Source: an uncultured Prevotella sp. (GTDB lineage Bacteria > Bacteroidota > Bacteroidia > Bacteroidales > Bacteroidaceae). Taken from it: a stretch of 64,000 nt of DNA. Shown in pieces: positions 7,427 through 17,208 of this stretch (within the stretch, counting starts at the first letter, position 1; each line of letters opens with the position of its first letter). The position numbers were made by a program, and so were the translations under genes. The DNA lies in NCBI GenBank assembly GCA_944319945.1, contig CALUFN010000001.1, forward strand, positions 37,051 through 101,050. Reading direction: 5' to 3'. The notes under the pieces were generated by a model. It saw only the letters and a list, made by a program, of their open reading frames with translations, did no database searches and was not told the DNA's origin.

Positions 7427-7972
7427 ATGGCTACACGCGAAGAATACGAGCAACTGAAGGCCTACGCACGCATCGACGGAGCCGTAGTAGGCGGTCTGTG
7501 GATACTAAGTTTTGCCTTTTTCATCGGCGAATTTTACAATCCCCTTTTAGGTTTCGTCTCCGTGGTGGTAGGTACGTTTTCAATCGTATTGGCGTCAATG
7601 CGCCTTAAGAGATACCGCGACAACGTGCTTGAAAGCGTGATATCGTTCCGCAGGGCTTTGCTCTACGGCGTATTGACATACTTTTACGCCTCACTGCTGA
7701 TGGCGGCGGCGCAATTCATCTATTTCCAGTTCATCGACGAAGGATTCATGCTCTCGCAATATACCGAGATAACAAGCACCCCTGAGTTCAAGACCATGCT
7801 CGGTGCTTACGGAATGAAGCCCGAGGACATGAAGCTGGCCATGGACAACCTGGCGTCGCTACGCCCGATAGACATTGCCCTGCAATTCCTGACGATGAAC
7901 ATGATACTCGGCTTTGCGGTAAGCCTGCCCATCGCGGCGATGATTAAGTCGAGAAGCAAAAGGAGATTCTAA
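7427..7972 (+). CDS. DUF4199 family membrane protein
   Basis: 181 residues with four predicted membrane helices (about 17-35, 39-57, 76-98 and 146-168). A soluble, mostly helical stretch lies between helices 3 and 4 and the C-terminus is basic (KSRSKRRF). This is the DUF4199 layout, a Bacteroidota family of unknown function that commonly stands beside a GT2 glycosyltransferase, as here. A role as a partner of that enzyme in membrane glycan or lipid modification is inference. The promoter box at 7363 suits this start. Confidence 0.85.
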   Translation: MATREEYEQLKAYARIDGAVVGGLWILSFAFFIGEFYNPLLGFVSVVVGTFSIVLASMRLKRYRDNVLESVISFRRALLYGVLTYFYASLLMAAAQFIYFQFIDEGFMLSQYTEITSTPEFKTMLGAYGMKPEDMKLAMDNLASLRPIDIALQFLTMNMILGFAVSLPIAAMIKSRSKRRF

Positions 7973-8062
7973 AAAAGGAAGAGCCGAACATACGTGACGC
8001 CCGCAAACGCGGGGGCTCCGCATGCTCACGCTTTTCACATCCACCCTAAAAAACTAAAAGCA

Positions 8063-9037
8063 ATGGACATATCCGTAGTAATACCTTTATATAATGAAGA
8101 GGAGTCTTTGCCGGAGCTTTACGCTTGGATAGAACGCGTGATGAAGTCAAACGGCTTCACTTACGAGGTGATCTTCATCAACGACGGCTCCACCGACCAC
8201 TCGTGGGACGTGATACGGAAGCTAAGCCACGACAACGAATGCGTAAAAGGCATCAAGTTCCGCCGCAATTACGGCAAGAGTCCCGCACTGTATTGCGGGT
8301 TTAAGGAAGCTCAAGGCGACGTCGTGATAACGATGGACGCAGACCTGCAGGATTCGCCCGACGAGATTCCCGAGCTTTACCGTATGATCAAGGAAGACGG
8401 CTACGACCTCGTATCCGGATACAAGCAGAAGCGTTATGACCCTCTGTCGAAGACAATACCTACCAAGCTGTTCAACGCGACGGCAAGGAAGATAAGCGGG
8501 ATTAAGAACCTGCACGACTTCAACTGCGGTCTGAAATCCTACCGGCGCGACGTGGTTAAGAACATCGAGGTCTACGGCGAGATGCACCGCTACATACCGT
8601 ATTTGGCAAAGAACGCTGGCTTCGATAAGATCGGCGAGAAAGTGGTACACCATCAGGCAAGGAAATACGGCAAGTCGAAATTCGGCCTCAACCGCTTCTT
8701 CAACGGCTACCTCGACCTGATAACCCTGTGGTTCCTGAGCGGATTCGGACGCAAGCCAATGCACGTGTTCGGCTTCTTAGGCACGATAATGTTCTTCATC
8801 GGACTGGTATCGGCAATCATCATCGGAGTAGACAAGCTGTATTCGCTTGCCCACAGCATTCCGCAACGCTTGGTTACCGAGTCGCCTTACTTCTACATCG
8901 CGCTTACGATGATGATGATAGGCACACAACTGTTCCTCGCGGGATTCCTGGGCGACCTGATAAGCCGCAACTCGTTAGGGCGCAATGATTACCAGATAGA
9001 AGAAGAAGTAAACTTAAACAACACTCATGACGCCTGA
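8063..9037 (+). CDS. Membrane-anchored family 2 glycosyltransferase (dolichyl-phosphate sugar synthase-like)
   Basis: 324 residues. The N-terminal GT2 domain (about 1-225) has SVVIPLYNEEESLPEL, the DGST donor-binding loop (INDGSTDHS) and the DxD-type MDADLQDSPDE. Two membrane helices follow (about 238-260 and 275-300). This is the DPM1/GtrB-like architecture that moves a sugar from a nucleotide donor to polyprenyl phosphate on the cytoplasmic face. ATG 8063 is preferred to the in-frame codon at 7994 because SVVIPLYN should lie within a few residues of the N-terminus. The family assignment is firm; the sugar is unknown. Confidence 0.92.
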   Translation: MDISVVIPLYNEEESLPELYAWIERVMKSNGFTYEVIFINDGSTDHSWDVIRKLSHDNECVKGIKFRRNYGKSPALYCGFKEAQGDVVITMDADLQDSPDEIPELYRMIKEDGYDLVSGYKQKRYDPLSKTIPTKLFNATARKISGIKNLHDFNCGLKSYRRDVVKNIEVYGEMHRYIPYLAKNAGFDKIGEKVVHHQARKYGKSKFGLNRFFNGYLDLITLWFLSGFGRKPMHVFGFLGTIMFFIGLVSAIIIGVDKLYSLAHSIPQRLVTESPYFYIALTMMMIGTQLFLAGFLGDLISRNSLGRNDYQIEEEVNLNNTHDA

Positions 9038-9097
9038 TTCGCAACCGTCCGACGGCCGCCACGCCGACGACGGTCGGGCCGCGCATGCGAACAGTAA

Positions 9098-9613
9098 ATG
9101 ATGAACCATAAAAAGCCGATGAAGGTATTACAATTTTATTTCCTGGCGCTTTTACTGCTGACCGCCTCGTGCTCGTCAATAGAGTGTCCGCTTAACAGCC
9201 TGGTGTACACCCAATACCAACTGATGAAGCCCGACGGCAGCAAGGACACGCTGACGCAATTTCTGTCGGTATCCACAAGCCGTGCCATCGACGGTAACGA
9301 CTCTGTGTTAATCAACCTGAACACCAACACTACGGAGTTTTCGCTGCCCATCAGCTATTCGCAACCGCAAGACGTATTCTATTTCGAGATGATCGACACG
9401 GTGGCCGGATACACGTTGCTTGACACCGTAACCGTAGTAAAGACAGACCAGCCCCACTTTGAGTCGGTGGAGTGTTCGCCGTTGTATTTCCATACGATAA
9501 CGTCAGTCGGCACTACCCACAACGCCATTGACTCGATAGTCGTAAAAAATCCCGACGTAAGCTATGACACATCAAAAAAACATATCTACATATATTATAA
9601 GCCTCGCGATTAG
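9098..9613 (+). CDS. DUF6452 family lipoprotein
   Basis: 171 residues with a lipoprotein signal (hydrophobic run then LLLTASCSS; lipidated Cys near residue 26). The mature part is beta-rich and starts SIECPLNSLVYTQY, as in the Bacteroidales DUF6452 family. Function is unknown; the protein is probably anchored in the outer membrane or periplasm. Three near ATGs (9098, 9101, 9119) are possible starts. The 3' end overlaps the DUF6048 gene by 50 bp, supporting joint expression; the two families often occur together. Confidence 0.8.
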   Translation: MMNHKKPMKVLQFYFLALLLLTASCSSIECPLNSLVYTQYQLMKPDGSKDTLTQFLSVSTSRAIDGNDSVLINLNTNTTEFSLPISYSQPQDVFYFEMIDTVAGYTLLDTVTVVKTDQPHFESVECSPLYFHTITSVGTTHNAIDSIVVKNPDVSYDTSKKHIYIYYKPRD

Positions 9614-10256
9614 CCTGCTGGCGCTGGCGTCGGTTCCAACCACCGCCCGCGCGCAAAAAGACGGCGGTGAAGCCAAGAAGGACACGACGGCGTTCTTTAA
9701 GGGATTCGCCGTGTTTGCAGACCTCATCGGGCCGGCGCAAATGATGTTCGGCGACTACGGTCAATACGAGGCGGGCCTGCGCATCAACCTGAAAGACAAA
9801 TACTTCCCCACCGTCGAGCTCGGATACGGCAAGGCCGACCACAATGACGACGCAACCAACATATCTTATAAGACAAGCGCGCCTTACGCAAGGATCGGCA
9901 TAGACTTCAACGTCTTGAAAAACAAGCACGACATTTACCGCCTGTTCGCAGGAGTAAGATATGCGTTCACATCATTCAAATACGACTTGTCACACCCCGG
10001 AATGACCGACCCCGTGTGGGGAAACACCGCCCCGTATGAGGCGTCGGGCGTAAAATGCTCATACCAATGGCTGGAAGCCGTAATCGGCGTGGACGCGAAA
10101 ATATGGGGCCCGATACACTTGGGATGGAGCGTAAGGTACCGCAGCCGACTGTCATACGACGACGGACCGCTCGGCAACTCATGGTACGTACCCGGTTACG
10201 GCAAGACGGGCACGAGCAATCTCGGAGGAACCTTCAACGTCACTATAGACATTTAA
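9564..10256 (+). CDS. DUF6048 family outer-membrane beta-barrel-like protein
   Basis: 230 residues with an N-terminal signal peptide ending near TTARAQ (about residue 31). The remainder has alternating aromatic and polar residues typical of outer-membrane strands (ELGYGKADH, YARIGIDFNV, WSVRYRSRL). It ends in NVTIDI, not the usual terminal aromatic. I recognise the DUF6048 family, function unknown. It starts within the DUF6452 gene and is followed 6 bp later by apbE, so the three form one operon. Confidence 0.8.
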   Translation: MTHQKNISTYIISLAISLLALASVPTTARAQKDGGEAKKDTTAFFKGFAVFADLIGPAQMMFGDYGQYEAGLRINLKDKYFPTVELGYGKADHNDDATNISYKTSAPYARIGIDFNVLKNKHDIYRLFAGVRYAFTSFKYDLSHPGMTDPVWGNTAPYEASGVKCSYQWLEAVIGVDAKIWGPIHLGWSVRYRSRLSYDDGPLGNSWYVPGYGKTGTSNLGGTFNVTIDI

Positions 10257-10262
10257 TCGAAT

Positions 10263-11318
10263 ATGGACAATAAGACTACAACCGGAGAATCACGCTATTC
10301 GGGAAACAAGAAGAAACTGATTTGGCAGTCGGCGTTCCTGCTGTTCCTCATCGTCGGGACGGTAATAATAGTCAGGCAGCAACAGTCGACGCCCTACCAG
10401 AAAGACACGGGACTCATTTTCGGAACCGTGTACAACATAATCTACCAAAACAACGACAACCTGAAAAACGACATTGAAACGCGACTGCACGAAGTAGACC
10501 TATCGCTATCGCCGTTTAACAAGCAATCAATCATATCAAGAATCAACCGAAACGAGGACGTCAAGGCGGACAGGATGTTCACCGAGGTGTTCAACATGGC
10601 ACAAAAGATATCAAAAGACACCGACGGAGCTTTCGACATTACGGTAGCCCCGCTCGTGAACGCATGGGGATTCGGATTCAATAACGACGTAAAGCCTACC
10701 AAGCACGCAATAGACAGCCTAAGGCAACTGATAGGATACCACAAACTGTCAATGACCGACGGCAAGGTTAGGAAAAGCGACCCACGCATAATGCTCGACT
10801 GCAGCGCCATAGCCAAAGGGTACGCATGCGACGTAGTAGCGACGCTGTTGCGTGAAAAAGGGATAGAGAACTTCATGGTGGAAATAGGAGGCGAAATAGT
10901 AACACAAGGCATTAACGACAAGCGGTTGCCCTGGAAAATAGGAGTAACCAAGCCTGTGGACGACTCGCTTAACACCAACCAAGAACTGCAAACGATACTG
11001 AACGTTACGAACAAGGCTATGGCCACAAGCGGCAACTACCGAAACTTCTACTATAAGAACGGTAAAAAATACGCGCACACCATAAACCCGAAGACGGGGT
11101 ATCCGGTGCAACACAACATCCTTTCAGCGACCGTCTTGACCGACGACTGCGCCACGGCCGACGCATATGCCACGGCCTTCATGGTAATGGGACTGGACAA
11201 GGCCAAGAACATCCTAAGCAGACACCCAGAACTGATGGCATATTTCATATACTCAGATGACAAAGGCAACAACGCCGTATGGTACTCACCGTCAATGAGG
11301 GACAAGATTTCAAAATAA
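10263..11318 (+). CDS. apbE: FAD:protein FMN transferase (ApbE family)
   Basis: Attaches FMN covalently to Thr/Ser of target flavoproteins such as NqrB/NqrC or RnfG; periplasmic side of the inner membrane. 351 residues with one N-terminal membrane helix (about 19-37) and no lipobox. ApbE motifs present are FDITVAPLVNAWGFG, DCSAIAKGYACD, GGEIVTQG and the C-terminal DDCATADAYATAFMVMG, whose acidic residues bind Mg. It lies 6 bp after the DUF6048 gene. No target flavoprotein is in the window. Confidence 0.94.
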   Translation: MDNKTTTGESRYSGNKKKLIWQSAFLLFLIVGTVIIVRQQQSTPYQKDTGLIFGTVYNIIYQNNDNLKNDIETRLHEVDLSLSPFNKQSIISRINRNEDVKADRMFTEVFNMAQKISKDTDGAFDITVAPLVNAWGFGFNNDVKPTKHAIDSLRQLIGYHKLSMTDGKVRKSDPRIMLDCSAIAKGYACDVVATLLREKGIENFMVEIGGEIVTQGINDKRLPWKIGVTKPVDDSLNTNQELQTILNVTNKAMATSGNYRNFYYKNGKKYAHTINPKTGYPVQHNILSATVLTDDCATADAYATAFMVMGLDKAKNILSRHPELMAYFIYSDDKGNNAVWYSPSMRDKISK

Positions 11319-11356
11319 CCACAAGCCCGTAAACCCACTTTCACCACAAACGCCAC

Positions 11357-12037
11357 ATGCCGCACATAAAACTTCACGAACGCCTGCTCGAGCTTCCGCT
11401 GTTTCAAGGCATGAGCAAAAACGACCTCGGGCAGGTTATAGCCACCACCAAGTTCAGACACATGTCTTACCACAAAGGCAAGACAATAGTAAACGAAGGC
11501 GACGCCTGCGACAACCTGTACTTCCTGTTGAGCGGAACCATAAGCGCCACGGGACACTCTGACGACAACGGATATTCCATAACCGAAACGTTCAACGCCC
11601 CTGAAGTATTGCAACTCGAACGGATTTTCGGGCTGACACAACGCTACACATACACATTCAAGACGGTGACCGACTGCAACTTCATCAGCCTCGGGAAAAT
11701 GGAGATGCTCGCCCTTGCCGACAACTACGAGATATTCAGGCTCAACATGCTCAACATCATTTGCACGAGATCGCAACGGCTGACACGTTTTCCGTGGCGC
11801 ACGCAGCCAAAAGACATCCGCCACAAGATAATACGCTTCATCGAGACGCGATGCCTGCGGCCGGCAGGCCCGAAAACGCTGCGCATAAAAATGGAAAGGC
11901 TCAGCGACGAAATCAACGAGAGCAGACTTAACGTGTCGCGCGAGCTAAACGCCATGAACGACGAGAAAATAATATCGCTCAGGCGCGGCGAGATAAACAT
12001 ATCAGCACTGGAAAAGCTCATCAACTCAGGTAACTGA
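11357..12037 (+). CDS. Crp/Fnr-family transcriptional regulator
   Basis: 226 residues. The N-terminal cyclic-nucleotide-binding-like beta barrel (about 15-125) contains GKTIVNEGDACDNLYFLLSG. A dimer helix follows, then a winged helix-turn-helix (about 170-215) with RLSDEINESRLNVSRELNAM. There is no Cys set for an FNR-type iron-sulfur cluster, and the Arg/Glu residues that bind cAMP are not obvious, so the ligand is unknown. It begins 38 bp after apbE with no clear promoter of its own. Confidence 0.88.
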   Translation: MPHIKLHERLLELPLFQGMSKNDLGQVIATTKFRHMSYHKGKTIVNEGDACDNLYFLLSGTISATGHSDDNGYSITETFNAPEVLQLERIFGLTQRYTYTFKTVTDCNFISLGKMEMLALADNYEIFRLNMLNIICTRSQRLTRFPWRTQPKDIRHKIIRFIETRCLRPAGPKTLRIKMERLSDEINESRLNVSRELNAMNDEKIISLRRGEINISALEKLINSGN

Positions 12038-12101
12038 CCAAATCGTAATGAAAATTAGTTAAAAAACACACAAGCGTATGACACGCCTACAAAAAAATTA
12101 C

Positions 12102-12109
12102 TACCTTTG
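12102..12109 (+). promoter_or_regulatory. Promoter -7 box of the M3 peptidase gene
   Basis: TACCTTTG, 27 bp before ATG 12137. The -33 region is AT-rich without a clear TTG. Confidence 0.6.
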
Positions 12110-12136
12110 TAATCATTAATTCAGAAAAACGCCAGT

Positions 12137-14236
12137 ATGAATGAAAATATGACAGAAGCGAAACGGATAAACCCATTCTTTGAACCATATAACACTCCCC
12201 ACGACACCATACCTTTCAACAAAATCAGGCTTGAAGACTTTGAAGAAGCCTTTATTGAAGGCATACGTCGTGACGAAGAGCAAATAGAGAAAACGATAAA
12301 CAACCCGGCAAAACCGACCTTCGACAATACCATAATAAACGTCGACGACGACAAAGACGGATATTACGACCTATTGTCGCGCGTTTCCAACGTATTTTCA
12401 AACTTACTAAGCGCCGAGACTAACGACGAACTTGACGCCCTGGCGCAGAAACTTCAGCCGATACTTACCAAACACGCCAACGACGTAAGGCTTAACAAAC
12501 GACTGTTCGAACGTATAAAGGCCGTACATCTGCACCACCGCAAACTTACCCTGGAAGAAAAGCAGCTTTTGGACAACTGCTATGACGGATTCGTGCGCAG
12601 CGGCGCCTTGCTCGACGACGAGAAGAAAGAACAGCTGCGCAAACTGACGGAAGAAGCCGGCATGCTTTCGCTCAAATTCTCGCAAAACCTACTGAAAGAG
12701 AACAAGGCCTACAAGCTGCACGTCACCGACGAGGCACAGCTTGACGGGCTTCCTGCCACCTCGATTGAAGCGGCGGCCCAAGCGGCAAGCGAGCAAGGGC
12801 TTGAGGGCTGGGTGTTCACACTCGACCACCCGAGCTACGGACCGTTCATGACATACTCTACCGATCGGGAGCTGCGCAAGCAAATGTACATGGCGCGCAA
12901 CACAGTATGCACGCACGACAACGGCGAAAACAACATCGAAATATGCAAACGCCTAATAAACCTCAGGCGCGAAATAGCACAACTCTTGGGATATAAGACA
13001 TACGCCGAATACGTGCTCAAGCACCGTATGGCCGGTAACTCACGCAACGTCTACAAGCTGCTCGACGACCTGATTGAAGCATATAAGCCGACGGCTATTA
13101 AGGAAGTGGCAGACATAGAAAAGCTCGCTAAAAAGATAGAAGGCGAAAACTTCACCGTAGAGCCGTGGGACTTCAGCTTCTACTCGCACAAACTTCAGTT
13201 GAAGAAATTCAACATCGACTCGGAAATGTTAAGGCCGTATTTCGAGTTGTCGAACGTAATAAACGGCGTATTCGGGCTGGCCAACCGCTTATATGGCATA
13301 ACTTTCAAGGAAAACGGAGACTTACAGACTTACCACCCCGACGTAAAGGCATACGAAGTGTTCGATAAGGACGGCACTTATCTTGCCGTGTTCTACGCAG
13401 ACTTCTTCCCGCGCAAAGGTAAGCAAGACGGCGCGTGGATGACCCAATTCCAGGGGCAATGGATCGACCGTAAGGGCGAAAACGTGCGTCCGCACGTCAG
13501 CGTGGTGATGAATCTAACCAAGCCTACCGCCGAGAAACCGGCGTTGCTGACGCTCGGCGAGGTTGAGACGTTCCTCCATGAGTTCGGCCATTCCCTGCAC
13601 GGAATGTTTGCAAACACGAGATTCGAAAGCCTGTCAGGGACTAACGTTTGGTGGGATTTCGTCGAACTGCCGTCACAGTTCATGGAGAACTACGCCGTAG
13701 AAAAAGACTTCCTGCGCACGTTCGCATTCCATTACAAGACGGGAGAACCGTTACCCGACGAACTGATTGACCGCATCGTCAAGAGCCGTAACTTCATGGC
13801 CGCATACTCATGCCTGAGACAAGTCAGCTTCGGACTGCTGGACATGGCTTATTACACAAAGAAAGAACCATTCACCGACGACATCGTGCAATTTGAGAAA
13901 AAGGCATGGCAGAAGGCTATGGTCACACCACAACTGCCTGACACATGCATGACGGTACAGTTCAGCCACATAATGGCCGGCGGATACGCCGCAGGTTATT
14001 ACAGCTATAAATGGGCCGAAGTGCTTGATGCCGACGCTTTCAGCGTATTCAAGAAGCACGGCATATTCAACCAAGAGACGGCACGGAGCTTCAGGAACAA
14101 CATCCTGTCAAAAGGCGGCACCGAACACCCGATGACCCTCTACAAACGTTTCCGTGGCTGCGAACCTACAATAGACGCCTTACTGAAAAGAAACGGAATA
14201 AAAAAAGTAAGGAAGCAAAACGGTAAAAAGCAATAA
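12137..14236 (+). CDS. dcp: M3-family zinc metallopeptidase (peptidyl-dipeptidase Dcp-like)
   Basis: 699 residues, the usual length of the oligopeptidase A/Dcp family. The zinc motif HEFGHSLHGMF has H481, E482 and H485, and the third ligand glutamate lies in the helix about 28 residues on. No signal peptide is seen, so it is probably cytosolic and trims peptides left by larger proteases. A later segment GGYAAGYYSYKWAEVLDADAF holds the substrate-binding His/Tyr region. ATG 12149 is an alternative start. Dcp versus oligopeptidase A cannot be decided from sequence alone; Dcp is the more common label in this order. Confidence 0.92.
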   Translation: MNENMTEAKRINPFFEPYNTPHDTIPFNKIRLEDFEEAFIEGIRRDEEQIEKTINNPAKPTFDNTIINVDDDKDGYYDLLSRVSNVFSNLLSAETNDELDALAQKLQPILTKHANDVRLNKRLFERIKAVHLHHRKLTLEEKQLLDNCYDGFVRSGALLDDEKKEQLRKLTEEAGMLSLKFSQNLLKENKAYKLHVTDEAQLDGLPATSIEAAAQAASEQGLEGWVFTLDHPSYGPFMTYSTDRELRKQMYMARNTVCTHDNGENNIEICKRLINLRREIAQLLGYKTYAEYVLKHRMAGNSRNVYKLLDDLIEAYKPTAIKEVADIEKLAKKIEGENFTVEPWDFSFYSHKLQLKKFNIDSEMLRPYFELSNVINGVFGLANRLYGITFKENGDLQTYHPDVKAYEVFDKDGTYLAVFYADFFPRKGKQDGAWMTQFQGQWIDRKGENVRPHVSVVMNLTKPTAEKPALLTLGEVETFLHEFGHSLHGMFANTRFESLSGTNVWWDFVELPSQFMENYAVEKDFLRTFAFHYKTGEPLPDELIDRIVKSRNFMAAYSCLRQVSFGLLDMAYYTKKEPFTDDIVQFEKKAWQKAMVTPQLPDTCMTVQFSHIMAGGYAAGYYSYKWAEVLDADAFSVFKKHGIFNQETARSFRNNILSKGGTEHPMTLYKRFRGCEPTIDALLKRNGIKKVRKQNGKKQ

Positions 14237-14307
14237 GACAAATTAGCAGTCAAGACCGTGAGCTAACCACAAACTCTTTTGTCATAAATAAATTAATAAA
14301 ACCATAC

Positions 14308-14751
14308 ATGATGACCGGCAAGGACGACAAACAACTTCAACTCGACCTTCGCTACCTGCGCATGGCAAGGATCTGGGCGGAAAACAGCTATTGTGAACGA
14401 CGGAAAGTCGGAGCTCTCGTCGTTAAAGACAAGACTATCATAAGCGACGGATACAACGGCACTCCCAGTGGTTTCGAAAACGTATGCGAAGACGAGAACA
14501 ACATAACGAAACCATACGTGCTGCACGCTGAAGCCAACGCCATTACGAAATTGGCAAGAAGTTCAAACAACAGCGACGGATCGACCCTGTACGTAACGGC
14601 CGCTCCATGCATCGAGTGCTCAAAACTCATAATCCAGGCCGGCATAAAGCGCGTGGTCTACGGGGAGAAATACCGCTTGGACGACGGCATCAAGCTGTTG
14701 ACGAAGGCAAACATCGAAGTGGTTCAGATAAACCTCGACGACTACCAGTAA
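14308..14751 (+). CDS. dCMP deaminase family protein (ComEB-like)
   Basis: 147 residues, cytosolic. Deaminates dCMP to dUMP for dTTP synthesis. The zinc and catalytic site is complete: H73-A-E75 and PCIEC with C101 and C104. SDGYNGTPSG matches the nucleotide-binding loop of dCMP deaminases. The start may be either of two adjacent ATGs (14308 or 14311). It sits between an M3 peptidase and a Ctp protease with gaps of 71 and 81 bp. Confidence 0.93.
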   Translation: MMTGKDDKQLQLDLRYLRMARIWAENSYCERRKVGALVVKDKTIISDGYNGTPSGFENVCEDENNITKPYVLHAEANAITKLARSSNNSDGSTLYVTAAPCIECSKLIIQAGIKRVVYGEKYRLDDGIKLLTKANIEVVQINLDDYQ

Positions 14752-14832
14752 TCACAATCAGAAGTATAAGCTCATAAAAAACTCACACGACCAACATCCG
14801 TTCACAACTTAACTTATTCAATCACCGGAAAT

Positions 14833-16545
14833 ATGAAACCAAATAAATCCAACCGCCTGATGCCGCTTTTAATGGCTCTTTGCGTAGTAATCGGAATTAT
14901 CATCGGCACATTTTACACGAACCACTTTTCCGGTAACAGGCTTAACATTATAAATTCAGGAAGCAACAGGCTCAACAACTTGCTGCACATCATAGACGAC
15001 CAATACGTAGACAAGGTGAACATTGATTCGCTCGTCGACATGGCCATACCGCAAATACTTGCCGACCTCGACCCCCATTCCGTCTACATCAGTGCCAAAG
15101 ACGTACAACAGGCCACAGACGACCTTAAAGGTTCGTTCTCTGGCGTAGGCATTGAGTTTGTGATAAGGGAAGACACAATACATGTGCAAGGCGTGATAAA
15201 GAACGGTCCGGCCGACCAAGTCGGCATACGCGCAGGCGACAAGATTGTAAGCGTGGACGGCAAGCCGTTCGTCGGTAAAAAAGTGACCAATAGCGAAGCC
15301 ATGCGCCGACTCAAGGGGCCGAAAGACACGAAGGTGAAGATAGGCGTAATCAGATACGGAGAGAAGAAAGTTAGGCAGTTCACGGTAACGCGCGGAGACA
15401 TTCCGCAAAAGAGCGTGAATGCCGTTTACATGCTTGACGACGAAACAGGATACATCAAGATAAAGAACTTCGGCGAGAACACCTACCCCGAACTGCTCAT
15501 AGCCCTTGCCCGCCTGTCGCAGGAAGGATTCAGCAACCTCGTAATCGACCTGCGCGACAACACCGGCGGATATCTCCAGTCGGCAGTGCAAATGGCGAAC
15601 GAGTTCCTGCCTAAAGACCGGCTCATCGTGTACACCGAAGGACGTAAGTCTCCACGCCAAGACTACAAGAGCGACGGCCGCGGCAGTTACCAGCGCATAC
15701 CACTGGTAGTGCTGATCAACGAAGGTTCGGCTTCGGCGTCTGAAATATTTGCAGGGGCAATGCAAGACAACGACCGTGCTACGATCATCGGGCGCCGCTC
15801 GTTCGGCAAAGGTCTCGTACAGCAGCAGCTCGAATTCCCCGACGGCTCAATGATCCGCCTCACGGTGGCACGCTATTACACTCCGTCCGGCCGATGCATA
15901 CAAAAGCCTTACACCGCCGGAGACAACCAAGACTATGAGGAAGACCTACTGACGAGATACCAGCACGGCGAATTTTTCTCACAAGACAGCATCAGGCACA
16001 CCGGACCGGCTTACCACACAAGCATCGGGCGCACAGTGTACGGAGGGGGCGGCATAACGCCAGACATATTCGTACCAGAAGACACGCTCGGCATGACTTC
16101 TTACTTCAAGGAAGCTACGATGAGCGGACTCATACTGCAATTCGCCTTCAAATACACCGACGCCAACCGTCCGAAGCTGAGCGGATTCGAGAGCATGACC
16201 GAGCTGGCCGACTATCTTGAAAAGCAGAACACCGTAGACAAGTTTGCCTCTTACGCCGACAAGAACGGACTGAAGCGGCGCAACCTGATGATAAGAAAGT
16301 CGCACGGACTGCTCGAAAGATTCATCAACAGCCGGATAATCTACAACATAATGGACGAGGAAGACTGGATTGAATACCTGAATCTCGACGACAACGTAAT
16401 AAAAGCCGCGCTTGGCGTGTTTGAGCGTGGCGAGGCATTCCCCTCGAAGCCCGACGGCAAGCCGAAAAAGAAGAACGACAAAACGGCTATGATAGGCGAA
16501 ATGCGCATTCCGCGCACGAACATGAACTACATAACGCTGGCATGA
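14833..16545 (+). CDS. S41-family C-terminal processing protease (CtpA/Prc)
   Basis: 570 residues. An N-terminal membrane helix (about 11-28) points the rest into the periplasm. A PDZ domain (about 95-165, GVIKNGPADQVGIRAGDKIV) precedes the S41 core with DLRDNTGGYLQ, INEGSASASE (residues about 295-304, nucleophile Ser) and GRRSFGKGLVQ (catalytic Lys). It would cleave envelope proteins near their C-termini. The last four bases overlap the start of the 5-formyl-THF cyclo-ligase gene (ATGA), so translation is coupled. This pairing is common in Bacteroidales. Confidence 0.94.
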   Translation: MKPNKSNRLMPLLMALCVVIGIIIGTFYTNHFSGNRLNIINSGSNRLNNLLHIIDDQYVDKVNIDSLVDMAIPQILADLDPHSVYISAKDVQQATDDLKGSFSGVGIEFVIREDTIHVQGVIKNGPADQVGIRAGDKIVSVDGKPFVGKKVTNSEAMRRLKGPKDTKVKIGVIRYGEKKVRQFTVTRGDIPQKSVNAVYMLDDETGYIKIKNFGENTYPELLIALARLSQEGFSNLVIDLRDNTGGYLQSAVQMANEFLPKDRLIVYTEGRKSPRQDYKSDGRGSYQRIPLVVLINEGSASASEIFAGAMQDNDRATIIGRRSFGKGLVQQQLEFPDGSMIRLTVARYYTPSGRCIQKPYTAGDNQDYEEDLLTRYQHGEFFSQDSIRHTGPAYHTSIGRTVYGGGGITPDIFVPEDTLGMTSYFKEATMSGLILQFAFKYTDANRPKLSGFESMTELADYLEKQNTVDKFASYADKNGLKRRNLMIRKSHGLLERFINSRIIYNIMDEEDWIEYLNLDDNVIKAALGVFERGEAFPSKPDGKPKKKNDKTAMIGEMRIPRTNMNYITLA

Positions 16546-17078
16546 ACGACGAAAAGCGCGCTCTACGCAAACGCATAAAGGAAATGAAGCGGCAATTCTC
16601 CGACAAAGAGTTGGAGAGCATGTCGCTTCATACCGTATCACGACTACTCGTCCACCCTGCAGTCGTCAACGCAGAAACCATACTGATGTATTACTCGCTC
16701 GCCGACGAAGTAAACACGCATGAGGCCGTGGACGCTCTCGTGCGGAGCGGCAAAACCGTGCTCCTGCCGCGCGTAATCGACGGCGAAAACATGGAGATAC
16801 GCATATACGAAAGTCGCGACGACCTCGCCCCGGGGCACTACGGCATAATGGAACCTACGGGCAAACTCTACACATGTTATGAGAATATCGACATAGCAGT
16901 AGTGCCGGGCATGGCCTTCGACGCCGCCGGCCACCGCCTCGGCCGAGGCAAGGGCTACTACGACCGCTTCCTGCCGAAAGCCACACACGCATACAAAATA
17001 GGCGTATGCTTTGATTTCCAAAAACGAGCGGCCATTCCTGCCGACGATTTCGACGTGACGATGGACTGCGTGATTTGA
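16542..17078 (+). CDS. 5-formyltetrahydrofolate cyclo-ligase
   Basis: 178 residues. Converts 5-formyl-THF to 5,10-methenyl-THF with ATP in one-carbon metabolism; cytosolic. The N-terminus starts with a basic helix RKRIKEMK, and the signature GRGKGYYDRFLPK near residue 140 is the ATP/substrate loop. VVPGMAFDAAGHRLGRG just before it is typical. It overlaps the Ctp protease by 4 bp and belongs to its operon. Confidence 0.93.
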   Translation: MNDEKRALRKRIKEMKRQFSDKELESMSLHTVSRLLVHPAVVNAETILMYYSLADEVNTHEAVDALVRSGKTVLLPRVIDGENMEIRIYESRDDLAPGHYGIMEPTGKLYTCYENIDIAVVPGMAFDAAGHRLGRGKGYYDRFLPKATHAYKIGVCFDFQKRAAIPADDFDVTMDCVI

Positions 17079-17163
17079 GCCTCCACGCCACTGCCTGTGA
17101 GAGGCCGCGACGTTTGTAACACAAATGAAACATTTGCTTAAACTGTCTGTAACATGTATTTTC

Positions 17164-17171
17164 TACTTTTG
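17164..17171 (+). promoter_or_regulatory. Promoter -7 box of the phosphate transporter gene
   Basis: TACTTTTG, 37 bp upstream of the ATG. The upstream -33 element is weak. Confidence 0.55.
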
Positions 17172-17208
17172 CAGCAAAATTTAAAACAGTTTAAACAAGA
17201 ACGTTTTT